A stretch of 64,000 nt of DNA from Lolium rigidum. Its lineage: Eukaryota; Streptophyta; Magnoliopsida; Poales; Poaceae. A program made the position numbers and the translations under genes. The notes beneath the pieces were generated by a model, which was given only the letters and a program-made list of their open reading frames with translations, was not told the DNA's origin and made no database searches. Shown one piece after another: positions 46,128-56,889 of this stretch. The DNA is taken from contig NC_061512.1 in NCBI RefSeq assembly GCF_022539505.1, positions 149,403,962 through 149,467,961 of the forward strand, in the 5' to 3' direction. Each line of letters opens with the position of its first letter. The stretch's first letter is position 1.

Positions 46128-47304
46128 TAGTTGATTTCCGATAAATAACTTGTTTTCCCTTATGCGGCCGAAGCCAAAATTTAGTATACCGCAATACTCA
46201 TGAATAATACTAAAGAACTAAGGTAGTATAAAACATCATAAATACAACGGAAAAGACTTTAAATAAATTCAATCATTTCTAGCTCTTTTGTGATCCCGGT
46301 ACACCTCCTGGTGAATGAAAATATTATGGACATAAAACGTATTGTACTATGGAATGGAACAGACTGATGGAAAAGATTGTTGGACAGCACTTGTGTTGTG
46401 AAATTCTCAAGAAAGTAAATAATGATACTATTAAATAATTTTCAGGGATGAGCGAGTCCACAATATTAACTCAAGATAAGCCAATGATCACACTTAATAG
46501 GGCTGAGAATTCTCAAGGACGACATGATAGTTCTCATTTAATGAGGTTCATACTAGTTTATTTCCAATAAATAGCTTGTTTATTCTCACTTGGTCGGAGC
46601 CAAATTTTTGTATACGCAATACCCATAAAAAAATACTACGAACGATTATTTCCCAATGACTAATAAGATATATATTTAAAATAATCAAGGTAGATTTTAA
46701 ATATAGAGTTAATGTTATAGGGTTCCTCTTTACCTTCTACAACATACATCCAATGTTTGAAAAATAGTTTCTAGTCACTTTGGTATTTCCTCATTAATTT
46801 AGTGCACCATTAGTGTCATTTATCCCAATCAAAGATAAGGTTATGATCTTCACATCTCTACAAAACTTTGTTAAGAATGTATAGAAAATTGACGAATGAG
46901 GTTCCATAAATAGAAGTTGGGTCATTTTCTCCATAATTAGAAGCCAAAGTGCAACAGGACAAGTATATGATATTTTATCCTATTCATACGTGTGAACATG
47001 CAATGCAGAAAAAGATATTCTCCCTCAATATAGAAAAAATGAGAGTGTTTAGATAATCTTTCTAACATTTGATTAATACGAATTACACAATAGTGGTATA
47101 TTTCTAGTAGCTTTATTTAAATTCCTATAAGGAGTGCTTGTATAGCATATAATAGTTCTTTGACAAATTAATTCATTACCTTGGTTAGGAACGATACTTA
47201 ATCCACCTTTCTTAGGAAAACAGTGGGCATGACTAACCCATTACTATCAGAGATGAAATTCATACTACATGCTTCAAGCAATTTTACTGCCTTTTTTGTA
47301 CCAC

Positions 47305-47493
47305 TTAATTTATTCTATAATAAGACCGACCTTGATGATCTACAACAGGTTTTGCATCTTCCTTCAAATCGATTGTATGTATACATAGAGCTGCACTAAT
47401 CCAATTCAAGTCATCCAAAGTATAACCTATAGCAGGGTAATCTGCCCACAAAACATCAAGTATTTTTTGCTCGTCCAAGCACCGTTTCCACAC
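47305..47493 (-). pseudogene. Gypsy-type pol fragment (segment before reverse transcriptase)
   Basis: The minus strand reads ILDVLWADYPAIGYTLDDLN, then ALCIHTIDLKEDAKPVVDHQ. This is the conserved linker preceding reverse transcriptase in Athila/Tat Gypsy polyproteins (the DLKGISP..CMH and AKPVREHQRRLNP pattern). Only about 60 residues remain, without LTRs. Confidence 0.7.
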
Positions 47494-48111
47494 CGTCGGA
47501 TCTGAAAGATAGGTTGAAAGAGTTAAGGGTGTGCAGTGCCCTGCGTGTAATCAGATAATTTAGCCATAGATTAAATGCAACAACCGTGGAAAGTGAAAAT
47601 TGATGGAAATTCTTTCTATCTAAGAAAGAAAACTAACTAACGGTTGAGAAGATACTTGGCATGCGCGTACATATCCTCTACATGCAAAATTTTATTTTGG
47701 ATTTTCTAAGTTTATTTAGTACTTCGTATTTGTTTTGATTTTACTATTCGCCGCGGGTTCATGATGCATATGTTCTTAAATTTCGCTTACATACAAGAGT
47801 TAAATAACTTTTCACAAAGCATGTGAGTACTATGATCCCAAACTTTTTGTGTCTCGATTGGTTTGTACTAGTGTTATGCGAAGCGAGAAGGAAATCTCAT
47901 TCTTCATTTGACAAGAGCATTATTTCCAGAGCAACTACAAGTGTGCGGGAGCGCATAAACATCAGCATTTTGTCCAGCGCATGCCACTCTTCCCTTTTCC
48001 TAATAGCTTTCCGCTCGAATAGGAGGAGGTGATGGTGCGCATGAAAATAGGTTGTTTTCAATCAAACCCCGTATTCCTCCAACTTACCTATGTGGCATGT
48101 GCTCGATCAAT

Positions 48112-48400
48112 TATTCTTCTTTTTCGAGAATATACTATGGAAAGTGTATTAATTATATAGAAGGGGCAAAAAAGCTCGGCAACACCGCAAGCGGCAAATT
48201 CAAGCTGCCAACATGGGGTGGTAGCTCCCCAACCCAAAGCCTACTCTCCTCACTGTCACCACAATTCCTCGGCTCTGGAAAGCCAAAGCTATCACTACCA
48301 AAGAGCCTAGCTAGACGTCACCTCACATACTCCTCCTTGATCTTCGTCTTGATCGGTAGGACCGCTGGTCTCACCGCCGCGTCGAAGACTACAAAAACAC
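48112..48400 (-). mobile_element. Unclassified retroposon-like insertion in unit U3
   Basis: In U1 the words around 28530-28600 run nearly continuously, whereas here about 290 bp separate GATCAATTATTC from GTATTCATTGGCATAT. The insert opens TTCTTTTTCGAGAATATACT, like a LINE or SINE tail read in reverse. No target duplication could be fixed. Confidence 0.4.
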
Positions 48401-48739
48401 GAGTATTCATTGGCATATTATCCGTCTCCGTTCCTTGGCTCTTTTTGTTGTTGAAACGCAACAAAAGGTCTCTTTGATGAACAGGGAGTTAAAATATTAA
48501 AATGTACAACAAGACTCCATTTTCTCGGTTCCTCTTTGATCCTATGTGGTAGAAAACCCTATTGGTCCTTTCATTCCAAGCTATCCGGAAGTGAGGAAAC
48601 CCACGCCTCAGGGATGAGCGTTGTTCAGGTTCACAACTCTGAGCCATCAATCTTTAACATTTAGGGGACTATTGCCTACGCCCAGGAGAAATGTTTTGCC
48701 ACGATAGCCAATGAAGCGCTTCGCTCCTGTTTACAAGGC

Positions 48740-49320
48740 TTGCTCGTGCGTTGTCCATGTCAGAGGTCAGTTTCATTGTCCAAGAAACTGTTTAGTTCAG
48801 CCTATGTTGTCTTCTTGGCAAGGATCAAGATCTCCACTGCGTGGCCAACATTTTACCGGAGCCTCCCAAGCCCATGTAGTATAAACTTTGCAGCACCTTA
48901 CCCTTAACAACTCAGCTCAGGTCAACACAGTGGTATTCTCTTGGCCTATGGATCAACCAGTAGCTATGGCGTTATATAGAGACACATAAACTGCAGCAGT
49001 TAATTGGATCAAACATAATATGATTGGCCGTACTGGGGAAGAAACCCAGCAGCGTTGTGTATTGATAGCGGTAATTGTGTGCACAACACCGAGAATGCGA
49101 GTACGGACACTCGAACTCGGGCGGGCTGGGAGCTATCAGCAGCTCACTGCCACCAGGCTATGCCTTGGTTCACGATCAAACATAATATGGTGAGGAGGTT
49201 GTTGCACATATCAACTGAACATAAGCAAATGAGATGGTGAGCCACGATAGCTCCTACGCCCAATTAAGGATGGAACCCTTTCTCCCTCTAGTGGAAGCTG
49301 AACTGAAACCATAACAGTCA
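48740..49320. repeat. Tandem low-copy unit U4, split by a SINE
   Basis: 48740-49022 matches 34790-35026, and 49174-49290 matches 36390-36520 (marker CATAATATGGTGAGGAGGTTG and ACTGAACATAAGCAAAT). It is the unit nearest the poly(A)-binding protein gene. Confidence 0.7.
49023..49173 (-). mobile_element. tRNA-derived SINE (151 bp)
   Basis: A perfect 16-bp target duplication GATCAAACATAATATG flanks it (49007-49022 and 49174-49189). On the minus strand an A-box-like TAGCCTGGTGGCAGTG is followed about 35 bp later by a B-box-like GAGTTCGAGTGTC, the RNA polymerase III internal promoter of a tRNA-derived SINE. The 3' end is CCCAGTACGGCC without a long A-run. Paralogous sites at 36395 and 45050 lack it. 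It is not a tRNA gene: no cloverleaf can be drawn past the B box. Confidence 0.85.
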
Positions 49321-49539
49321 GTCCTAGGCTCATAAATTACAAGTACACTCAGCACTAACCACATCTGATTTGGTACCGTATGAATAGTCTGCACAGCTAG
49401 CTGCTGAATGGAGCTAGAAATGATATGTGGGAGCTTTTATTCTTGCAATCGTACCATGTAAAGGACAACTGAAACAATACAGGACTACTCAACTCAGCCA
49501 CTCTAAAAGACAGCACCACATACACCTATTTCTTCTACA

Positions 49540-50220
49540 ATTCACATGATTCATTGGAACTGAAACCAACTTTATCCTTCCTACATTTTATCTCTACAGC
49601 AGTTATCATGTATAATGATTTGTTTTTGGTCGCTACTCTCATAACGAGTCGGAGAGGATACGAATGTCTATTCACCCTACCACCCATCTTCCTTCTAGCT
49701 TCCTTGGTCAACGACGAGTAAAGATCCCGGAAAAGATTCAATGGAGTACAATAAACTTTATATTCACGTCTTAAATAATGAGCGGGTAAAGAAGAAAGTC
49801 GGATTTCTCTCTCCTTTGCGGATATGCCCTTATTCAGCTCTTAAAAGAAAGAGAGAATGATCAAACTCAGCTAGACGACAGCTCCTCTTGTTCAAACCTC
49901 TCTTGTCGAGTCTTCGCCTCATAGCGAGTCACTCTCGCATCGCGTGCCCTATACTGATTGTTCAAAAAGAATTTGTGAAAGACAAGTGTTTCATTCCCCT
50001 CCCTAACCGCTGAAATTCGAACTGTCCGCTAGTTCCTCCTTTGTTTGGATTATAGCCTTTCTTTGGGGATTTACTAGAAAAAGTAAATCTTTCCCGTTTC
50101 AAATGCTACTATATCTTCGTGGGCAGAAAGTCCTAAATCTTCTTTTTCCGGTACTCCTTACTCTTTTCTCCCGTCGTCCTACTCTCATTTCTACGGACCT
50201 TCTAAACATAACGAGGTCGG
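49540..50220. other. Possible organelle-derived sequence; no host gene seen
   Basis: The style changes here to about 45% GC with purine and pyrimidine runs (GAAAGAGAGAATGATCAAAC, CCTCTCTTGTCGAGTCTTCG), which reminds me of grass mitochondrial intergenic DNA. No mitochondrial gene is recognisable, so this is only an impression. Confidence 0.25.
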
Positions 50221-50340
50221 TGAATCGATGTGGGAATAGATAACACGATTTTAGAGTACACAGATCACCAATGACGAGATTGGTGAATCGATGTGGGAAT
50301 AGATAAAACGATTTTAGAGTACACAGATCATCTAGCGGGT
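50219..50340. repeat. Direct tandem duplication of 63 bp
   Basis: GTGAATCGATGTGGGAATAG starts at 50220 and again at 50283, each followed by ACGATTTTAGAGTACACAGA. The two copies are nearly identical. Confidence 0.9.
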
Positions 50341-50560
50341 ATTTCTTTTTTACGGTTTGCACATTGAGTTGCCTGTAATCCATAGGTGCCACAAACCTTC
50401 TTTCTTCTTTACAATAAAAGCTGGTGAGGCATGAACTAGGTTCTAGAGTAACTCCTTGATTATGGCTTCAATTTCATCCGGTGATGTGAATACCTATACG
50501 GCCTTTGATTCACTGGTTGACTATAGTGAAGTGAATCCGATGGTGACATGGTTTTTTAGG
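50340..50560 (-). pseudogene. Gypsy reverse transcriptase fragment
   Basis: The minus strand reads, with a frameshift, like LVHASPAFIVKKKEG followed by MDYRQLNVQTVKKKYPL. This is the start of the Ty3/Gypsy reverse transcriptase palm (LVKKKDGSWRFCVDYRALN pattern). Upstream, TSPDEIEAIIKELL fits the preceding helix. About 70 residues remain. Confidence 0.75.
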
Positions 50561-50654
50561 AGGGAGAGTAGTGGGTTCTAAGAACACATAGAAAGAGGAC
50601 CAAACATGCTTAAGTCCTCTTCTACATCTTAAGTACGTCCCACTCCAGTGGATC

Positions 50655-50747
50655 TAGTTTTCAGAGTAGCTTTGATCCCGCCATGTAGTTTTCAGAATAG
50701 CTTTGATCCCGCCATGTAGTTTTCAGAATAGCTTTAATCCCGCCATG
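50655..50747. repeat. Three tandem 31-bp repeats
   Basis: TAGTTTTCAGA.TAGCTTT starts at 50655, 50686 and 50717, each unit ending ATCCCGCCATG. Copies differ by one base each. Confidence 0.92.
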
Positions 50748-51465
50748 TAGAGCACTTAGGTTTAGCTTCACGTCAGTAATCTACCACATGCTAGAATTGA
50801 GTATAGTCCCACACGAGTCAATTGACAAAAGCAAGAAACAAGGTTGTCGACAAGGCATTTCACGTATAACTGATTCTGAAAGCAAGTCAATTGGTGCTTT
50901 GGAGAGCTGCCAGAGCACCGAAGCAGATTCAGTATACACAAATTGGCCTATCCTAAACTAACATGAGTGTCTGGATCAACACCGACCATCTAGAAGATCC
51001 ACAGCTCCTCTTGTCAGCAACCTTGATGGCTAAAAAGATACGGCAAGTACCACTTCCGTTCTGAAATGTAGGCCTATTTAGAAAGCTGCATCCTGAAAAG
51101 GCTTACATTTCAGGACAGAGGTAATACATAAAGACTTGTCTGTCCCGACCCGAGCAAGGCTACCATTTAACATAGTTTGGGTTCACTGAGGCTGGCTACT
51201 ACATCTTCCGATGGTATAACAAACCAAACAGGCAAACAAAGAGCACATTGGTAGAACAAAGCACCATAGAGACAACCGCCAGATAGATAGATTCAGTACC
51301 AAACTGATGACAGCTTTTACCAACATAACCAATCCATGCAAATAAGACAAGACAAATCCATAGAAAGACTAAAACAACTAGTTCAGCTACTGGCAAACGC
51401 TAAATCTCCAATAAACATTTAAAGTCTAGATAAAGTTGATATGGTGCAAAAATTGACCGCCCAGC
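50748..51465. other. Region downstream of the poly(A)-binding protein gene
   Basis: The part nearest 51465 should be the 3' untranslated region (minus strand), but I could not fix a poly(A) signal. The remainder has no recognised gene or element. Frames of about 65 codons near 51200-51400 are not supported by any motif. Confidence 0.5.
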
Positions 51466-54400
51466 TTAGGAAGAGATGAGGCCGTCATTCAGAGAGAGAG
51501 AAGCCAGCTGCTGCTCGGGGGACTGATTGGTGTTGTGCTGAGCGCTGCGGAGAACCTCCATGGCTTCAGCAACCTTGGCCTTCAGAGCATCCGGAGACTC
51601 AAGCAGGTGAAGCACCTCAGTCTGGTCCATCTCCAGAAGCATGCCAGTCACCTTTGCAGCCTGGTCATGCTCCAGCTGATCAACAAGAGGGTACAAGTTC
51701 TCACCAAGCATCTGCAATAATAAACAACACATCATCAGTGTCCACAGAACACATCTTCCTGAGAAAACAATATAGTAGAAAATTAAAAGGTTTAACAATT
51801 CACATACCATTCTTTGCTGGTCCGGGGGCGCATTCGCAAGTGCAGTAGCTAATGCACCTATTGGAATAGGCTGCGACACAGCCGTATCTCTCATAGGCAT
51901 TCCTCCCATCTCATATGGGGAAGGCATCACACCCCCAACACCATGCATAGCAGGATCGGGCATGCCGCGTCCACTTGGGTAGCGGTAGCCACGACCACCA
52001 CCACCCCTAGCAATCATCTGCAACAGCATCATAGATGAATTTCAGAGCCTCTCAAAACAAGATAAATTCTAGGTTGTGTCTATATAGATCCATACAAAAT
52101 AACAATACAGAGGATAAGCACTTGGTGTTAAGGAAATAAAGCAGGTTACCTGCTGCTGACCCATTGGCATGGGTTGCTGCATTCCACCAGGACCAGCACG
52201 CCTACCAGCTGGGCGTTGTTGTTGTCCTTGCTGCACCATAGGCATCATAAAGTTTGGCATCGGGCCTCCACCTGGCCTCATCCCGGGCATCAGAGGTTGC
52301 TGGAAGCCAAAACCAGGCTAAAAAAACAAAGTTTGTTAACCCATAATGTTATACTGCATAACATATAATCAGAGGAATTCATGTTCTATGTGACAAAACC
52401 TAAAAGCAAATTGCACACCATGTTTCCTGATGTTAACTTAGTTAAAGAAGTACTTATGACCAAGATGCAACAAGATGGTAAACCAATACATAAAAGCAAG
52501 ACAACTAAGAAGAGTATTAATTCAAGCCTTCCGAGCTCTTCTGTAATATTATTGCAAATATATGCTTTTAACTTGCAAACATATTGAAAAATCTACCGAT
52601 AAAGGAGATAAGCTCTTCCAGAAGCAAGTACACGACAGATAAAGATGCACAGGATAGCAAGGTTAGGGAACCAACAGTAGGAAACATGCATCATAAGACC
52701 ATGTTCACTGAAGTTCCATATACTATGATATTCTTTTTCTAGAGAAGGCTCCTCATGACTAACATAAAGTTCAGCCTTGGATATTAAAGTAGCAAACAGT
52801 GGGAACATAATCGTTGGCCGCCTACATCTGAAAGCGTTATAGGGAGGAACGGTGACATTAATGCCCATGGCAACTAAAAGCACAGCCTTGCATATAATGG
52901 TCACTACGAAAGAAGACAAGTAGTTGGTAACAATCACACAAATTTCAGTGAAGCATGGAACAGAAGCAAGCCCATTGAAAAAAAATTAACCAACAGCCTT
53001 TTCATTATACAATTGTGCAAGCTGGCATGAAAGTTCAGAAGCCAAACACTACAGAATAATGTTATTAGATGTAAATTCAGATCTAGCTAGCTATCAAGAC
53101 CGACATCCATCAGGAAAATAATAACCGTGCTCACCTGAGGGTTCATAAAAGCTTGAGGTGGCTGACCGTAAAATAGCTGCTGACCAACTCCAGGAACACC
53201 AGGAGGAAACATGGCCATGCGAGGACCAACATTTGGAGCCATTGGAACAGGACGCATTTGTGAAAATTGTGCCTGCAACGAAAAGCAACATTAGTGACAA
53301 AATATAGCTATAGCACAGAAACACCACATCCACAATCATGATAGCAAAGAAAGGTTCTGTATAGCACAAACTCTATTGAAATAGATTTCATGAGAAAGCA
53401 CTACATCCGCAATACGAATATTAGGTGCCTGCAGAATGTGCAAATGTTTACATCTCAGAGCAAGTACAATAAGGGACTTATGGCCCACCTACGTGCTGGA
53501 GAAAGAAATATTAAAAATGAGGGGAGTGGGCTCTCTTGCAAAAGAGCACCACTACACGTGCTCCTTGGCAAATGTAATAAATGTGACAACAGATAGAGAA
53601 AAGATAGTAAGTAAGTCTAATAGCCAACCTTACAATATGAGTAACTATAAGTTATGGTTATAGATGACATGGCAGCTCTATATAGTAATCAGCTTGCTAT
53701 ACTATCGTACTTGACATCAGCTGGCTATACTATTGCTCTCAGTAGGTTTTGCTGAAACCTAGGTGACCAAATACAGTAGACATAACAAGAAATTATGCTA
53801 ATAATGTTTAAATAGGAAAGGAACATAACAATTAGGAAGAATGCAGTTACACTCCCCGGTAACATTTTTTACCTGCAGCCTTGCTTTCCTGTCTTCCTTG
53901 CGCTGTGCAAGTGCAACATAAAGTGGTTTATTGCCAACCATCTTGTTGTTCATTTCAGAGAGCTACATTGGATACCACAAGAAAAATATATAAATTCATG
54001 TGCCATAAATCACGACAAACTCAAAGTTTCAAACACAAAATAATAATTTACAAACAAGGCTTACAGCTCGGGAAGCCTCTTCGGCAGTTTTAAAAGCAAC
54101 AAATCCAGAACCTCTGCTTGCACCGTTTGAATCCCGCATAACCTATGACAAGGCTTTCAATTAGTAAAGTAGGCTGGGAAGCATACGCATCACTAATTGA
54201 GAATTTGAACAAACCTTGCAGGAAGTAATAGTGCCATACTCAGCAAAAAGTTCTCGCAACTTCTCATCATCAACAGTATCATCCAAGTTCTTCAGATACA
54301 AGTTGGTGTTTTGATACTTATCTGCTGCCTCTTGAAGGTTCTTTTCAAACTTCTCTTTCAATTCCATCTCCCTTTCTGACTTCTTCTGCGCCCTTCCGAC

Positions 54401-56638
54401 ATACCATTCCTTCTCACCAAATTTCTTGCCATTCAAGTCTTGAACAGCCAGAGCAGCTTCATCTGGACTTTCAAAATTGACAAACCCAAAGCACTTGGAT
54501 CTTCCATCCCCCTCCCGCATTACAACAACACTTGTTATGGTTCCAAATTTTCCAAAGATTTCCTTGAGGTCATCTTCAGTGGTAGTCTCAGCCAGGTTCT
54601 TCACAAAAACATTGTTGAACTTGACATTGCCTGGAGAATTATCCCTCTCCTGCTTGCGAACGAAAGGCCCAACATACACCTTCTTGTCATTCATAAGCAT
54701 ACCATTGAGTTTCTCAATAGCAGCATGAGCAGCCTCATCCCTCTCATACTGCACGAAGCCATAGCCCTTTGATTCTCCGGAAGCATCTGTTGCAACTTTA
54801 CAAGAAAGGATGTTTCCGAACACACAGAATGTATCAGACAAAGCTTTGTTATCTATTGACTTGTCAAGATTCTGCAGAACACGAAGGATAGGGATGTCAG
54901 GGAACTTAACAAATAGGTCAACACTTGCATTAGGAATATGTATACAAACCTTAATAAATATATTTGCATTGCCACTCTTGCGCAGGCTGGGGTCACGGTT
55001 AGAATACATTATCCTGATAGGCCTCCCGTTGATAGGAGTGAAGTTGAGCATTTCAAGAGCACGTGCAGCTGCAGGATATTTCAAAATCGTTATGAAATGC
55101 AATAAAAGGCCTTGCAGATGTACAACAAGATGCATGGACATGGTTCTATAAGGTGACAGATGTATCTCAAGGAAGGAGTGAGCCATGGAAACAATACATC
55201 AAATGTAGAATAATCCAGCAACAGCTACAAGCTAGTCATTCCATCAACAGTAAACCAGGATATAATTGTCAAGATTTCAGCATCATCTTCGCATGAGCAG
55301 AGCTACCATACATAAGCTTTAACTTATTTGTATTGCAATGTATGCTTCACAGCAAAAACTAAATAAGCATTGTATTCACAACAAAATATAAATAAACATT
55401 GCATTCTGATTTACACTTCACAAAAAAATTAAATAAACATTGTATTCCGATTTGTGCTTCATGAAAAAAATTAAACAAACATATTTGTATTCCCAATTAT
55501 GATTCACGATTATGTAATCATACCACAGGAATGTGGACAGCGGATAACTTAGATAAAATACCAAAAGGGTAAAGAAGTACAACCCAATCAATTATAGTCC
55601 TACTGGTCACACTGAATAAACTACAGCCCAAACTTCCAACAAGTGAAATAAACGATTTTTGTAACTGTTCGTCAATGGACACATCCCTAGCTGCCACAGA
55701 GAGAGGAAAGAGAAGGTATCACACCCCACAGTCATGAATGTCAAGACAAAACTGCATCAAAACCTTGCTGCAGATGGCTGGACACCAAGACAACTACATG
55801 CAGCAATCACATCACTTGCTGTTTTTGCTCACGCTCTCGTTCCTGCGCTTCACCATCCACCTTTCTCCCTCATCACCAGCCTATACCCGGCATTGTTCCA
55901 AGCAGCCATGGCACATAAGCTACACCTAGCCTATACTCAAGCCAACACTGCACTGTATTTAACCTCGAGTCTAATGTATGCATCACAGTTTAGGTAAAAG
56001 AACTCCAGGACTGTGGACACCAGTATAAAACACCACATACCAGACCACCTGAGCCTAATATAAAATTCCAAAAGAGCACAAAAATAATCAACAGTGGCAA
56101 ATCCCTATTGTTCAACAAAACACTGTCACCAACGCTCCAAACTACCAAATCAAGACAGACACCCTTACAAATCCGAAACAATTCCTAAACTGCCACAGCC
56201 GCCGCATGAACTTCCCAACCGCCACAACCGACGAAAGCAACCGCATTCAGACCCTAACAAATCCGACAGCTGCACACCACTAAAACGAAAAAAGACTAAT
56301 TTTTTACCCAAAAAAACCTAGCAATGAAAAAAAAATAGAACTAATCGGCTGAAGCGGGGAGATCAGGGCGTGGCTCGCTCACCGTCAGCGGGGGTGTTGT
56401 AGTTGACATAGGCGTAGCCGAGCGACTTGCGCGTGGTGACGTCCCTGCAGACGCGCACGGACACGACGCCTCCGATCTGGGCGAAGACGTCGAAGAGCTG
56501 CGCGTCCTGCACGCTGACGTCGAGGTCCCCCACGTAGAGCGACGTTGCCGGGAACGCCGACGCGGCCGCCGCCGCCGCGGCTGCCGACGCGGCCGGTGAG
56601 CCGCCCTCGGACGCGGAGCTCGGTGCCTGCGCCGCCAT
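51466..56638 (-). CDS. PABP: Poly(A)-binding protein, cytoplasmic type, 9 exons, 653 aa
   Basis: Exons on the minus strand: 56638-56383, 55068-54950, 54871-54215, 54142-54065, 53962-53873, 53272-53135, 52317-52150, 52017-51808, 51711-51466. All introns are GT-AG and the sum is 1962 bp without an internal stop. Four RRMs lie at about 33-111, 121-198, 212-289 and 315-392, with RNP motifs such as [42 protein letters not shown] and [15 protein letters not shown] Pro/Met/Gln-rich linker (400-570) leads to a C-terminal MLLE domain ([40 protein letters not shown]). The protein coats mRNA poly(A) tails in the cytoplasm, contacts eIF4G and, through MLLE, PAM2 proteins. ATG at 56638 ([13 protein letters not shown]) is the first in frame. 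Length is typical of plant PABPs (about 630-660), probably the widely expressed class. It looks intact. Confidence 0.96.
55320..55515. repeat. AT-rich repeat inside intron 1 of the PABP gene
   Basis: Words such as AAATTAAATAAACATTGTATT, CATTGCATTCTGATTTACAC and CATTGTATTCCGATTTGTGC recur three or four times at about 50-57 bp. They lie in the 1.3-kb first intron, well away from both splice sites. Confidence 0.65.
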
Positions 56639-56765
56639 CAGCAAAAGATAGGTTTTTTTTCGGGTTTTTGCGGATTTTTTTGAGGTATTTTTCTGGTTTA
56701 GGGTTTGATAAGGGTCGGGAGCTGGCTCCCAACTGCGGTGCGGCGTGAGGAGAGGGAGGAGGCGG
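56639..56765 (-). promoter_or_regulatory. 5' leader of the poly(A)-binding protein gene, A-rich, with telo-box
   Basis: Reading towards the ATG, the last 60 bases hold runs of 5, 7, 5 and 8 A's separated by short spacers (about 56693-56648). PABP mRNAs of animals are known to carry such A-rich leaders, bound by PABP itself to limit translation. Just upstream, AAACCCTAA on the minus strand (about 56697-56706) is a telo-box, frequent in plant translation genes. The transcription start is inferred. Confidence 0.6.
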
Positions 56766-56769
56766 CGGC

Positions 56770-56885
56770 GCAGGGGGGAAGAAGGCTATTTGTACCACCC
56801 GTGGCAAAACCCTGGTGCCGCCTGGCCGTCCGATCCGGACCCAGCAGCCGTGGACGGCCCTGATCGTGATGCGAGCACGTGTCCG
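56770..56885 (-). promoter_or_regulatory. Putative core promoter of the poly(A)-binding protein gene
   Basis: On the minus strand GTACAAATAGCC (about 56785-56796) is a TATA-like box about 150 bp upstream of the ATG. A G-box CACGTG lies at 56876-56881. Spacing suits initiation near 56760. These are motif matches only. Confidence 0.4.
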
Positions 56886-56889
56886 GGGC

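Larger units (their letters stand above)
45021..48730. repeat. Tandem low-copy unit U3, second part, internally duplicated
   Basis: 45021-45180 matches 23380-23550. 45590-46210 matches 23560-24260. 46310-47090 matches 23870-24740, so the AATAATGATG...CACAATATTA block is present twice here and once in U1. 47100-47270 matches 27640-27790, and 48405-48730 matches 28590-28850. Order is kept. No coding frame is shared. Confidence 0.75.

Noticed and set aside
49085..49173. A tRNA gene on the minus strand
   Set aside because: Box A and B words are present but the arms do not pair as a cloverleaf, and a perfect 16-bp target duplication shows a SINE.
51466..52032. A separate 188-codon gene downstream of PABP
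   Set aside because: It is read-through of PABP exons 8 and 9 across an in-frame intron; exon borders are clear.
54161..55186. A 341-codon intronless PABP-like ORF
   Set aside because: It is PABP exons 2-3 plus unspliced intron sequence, not an independent gene.
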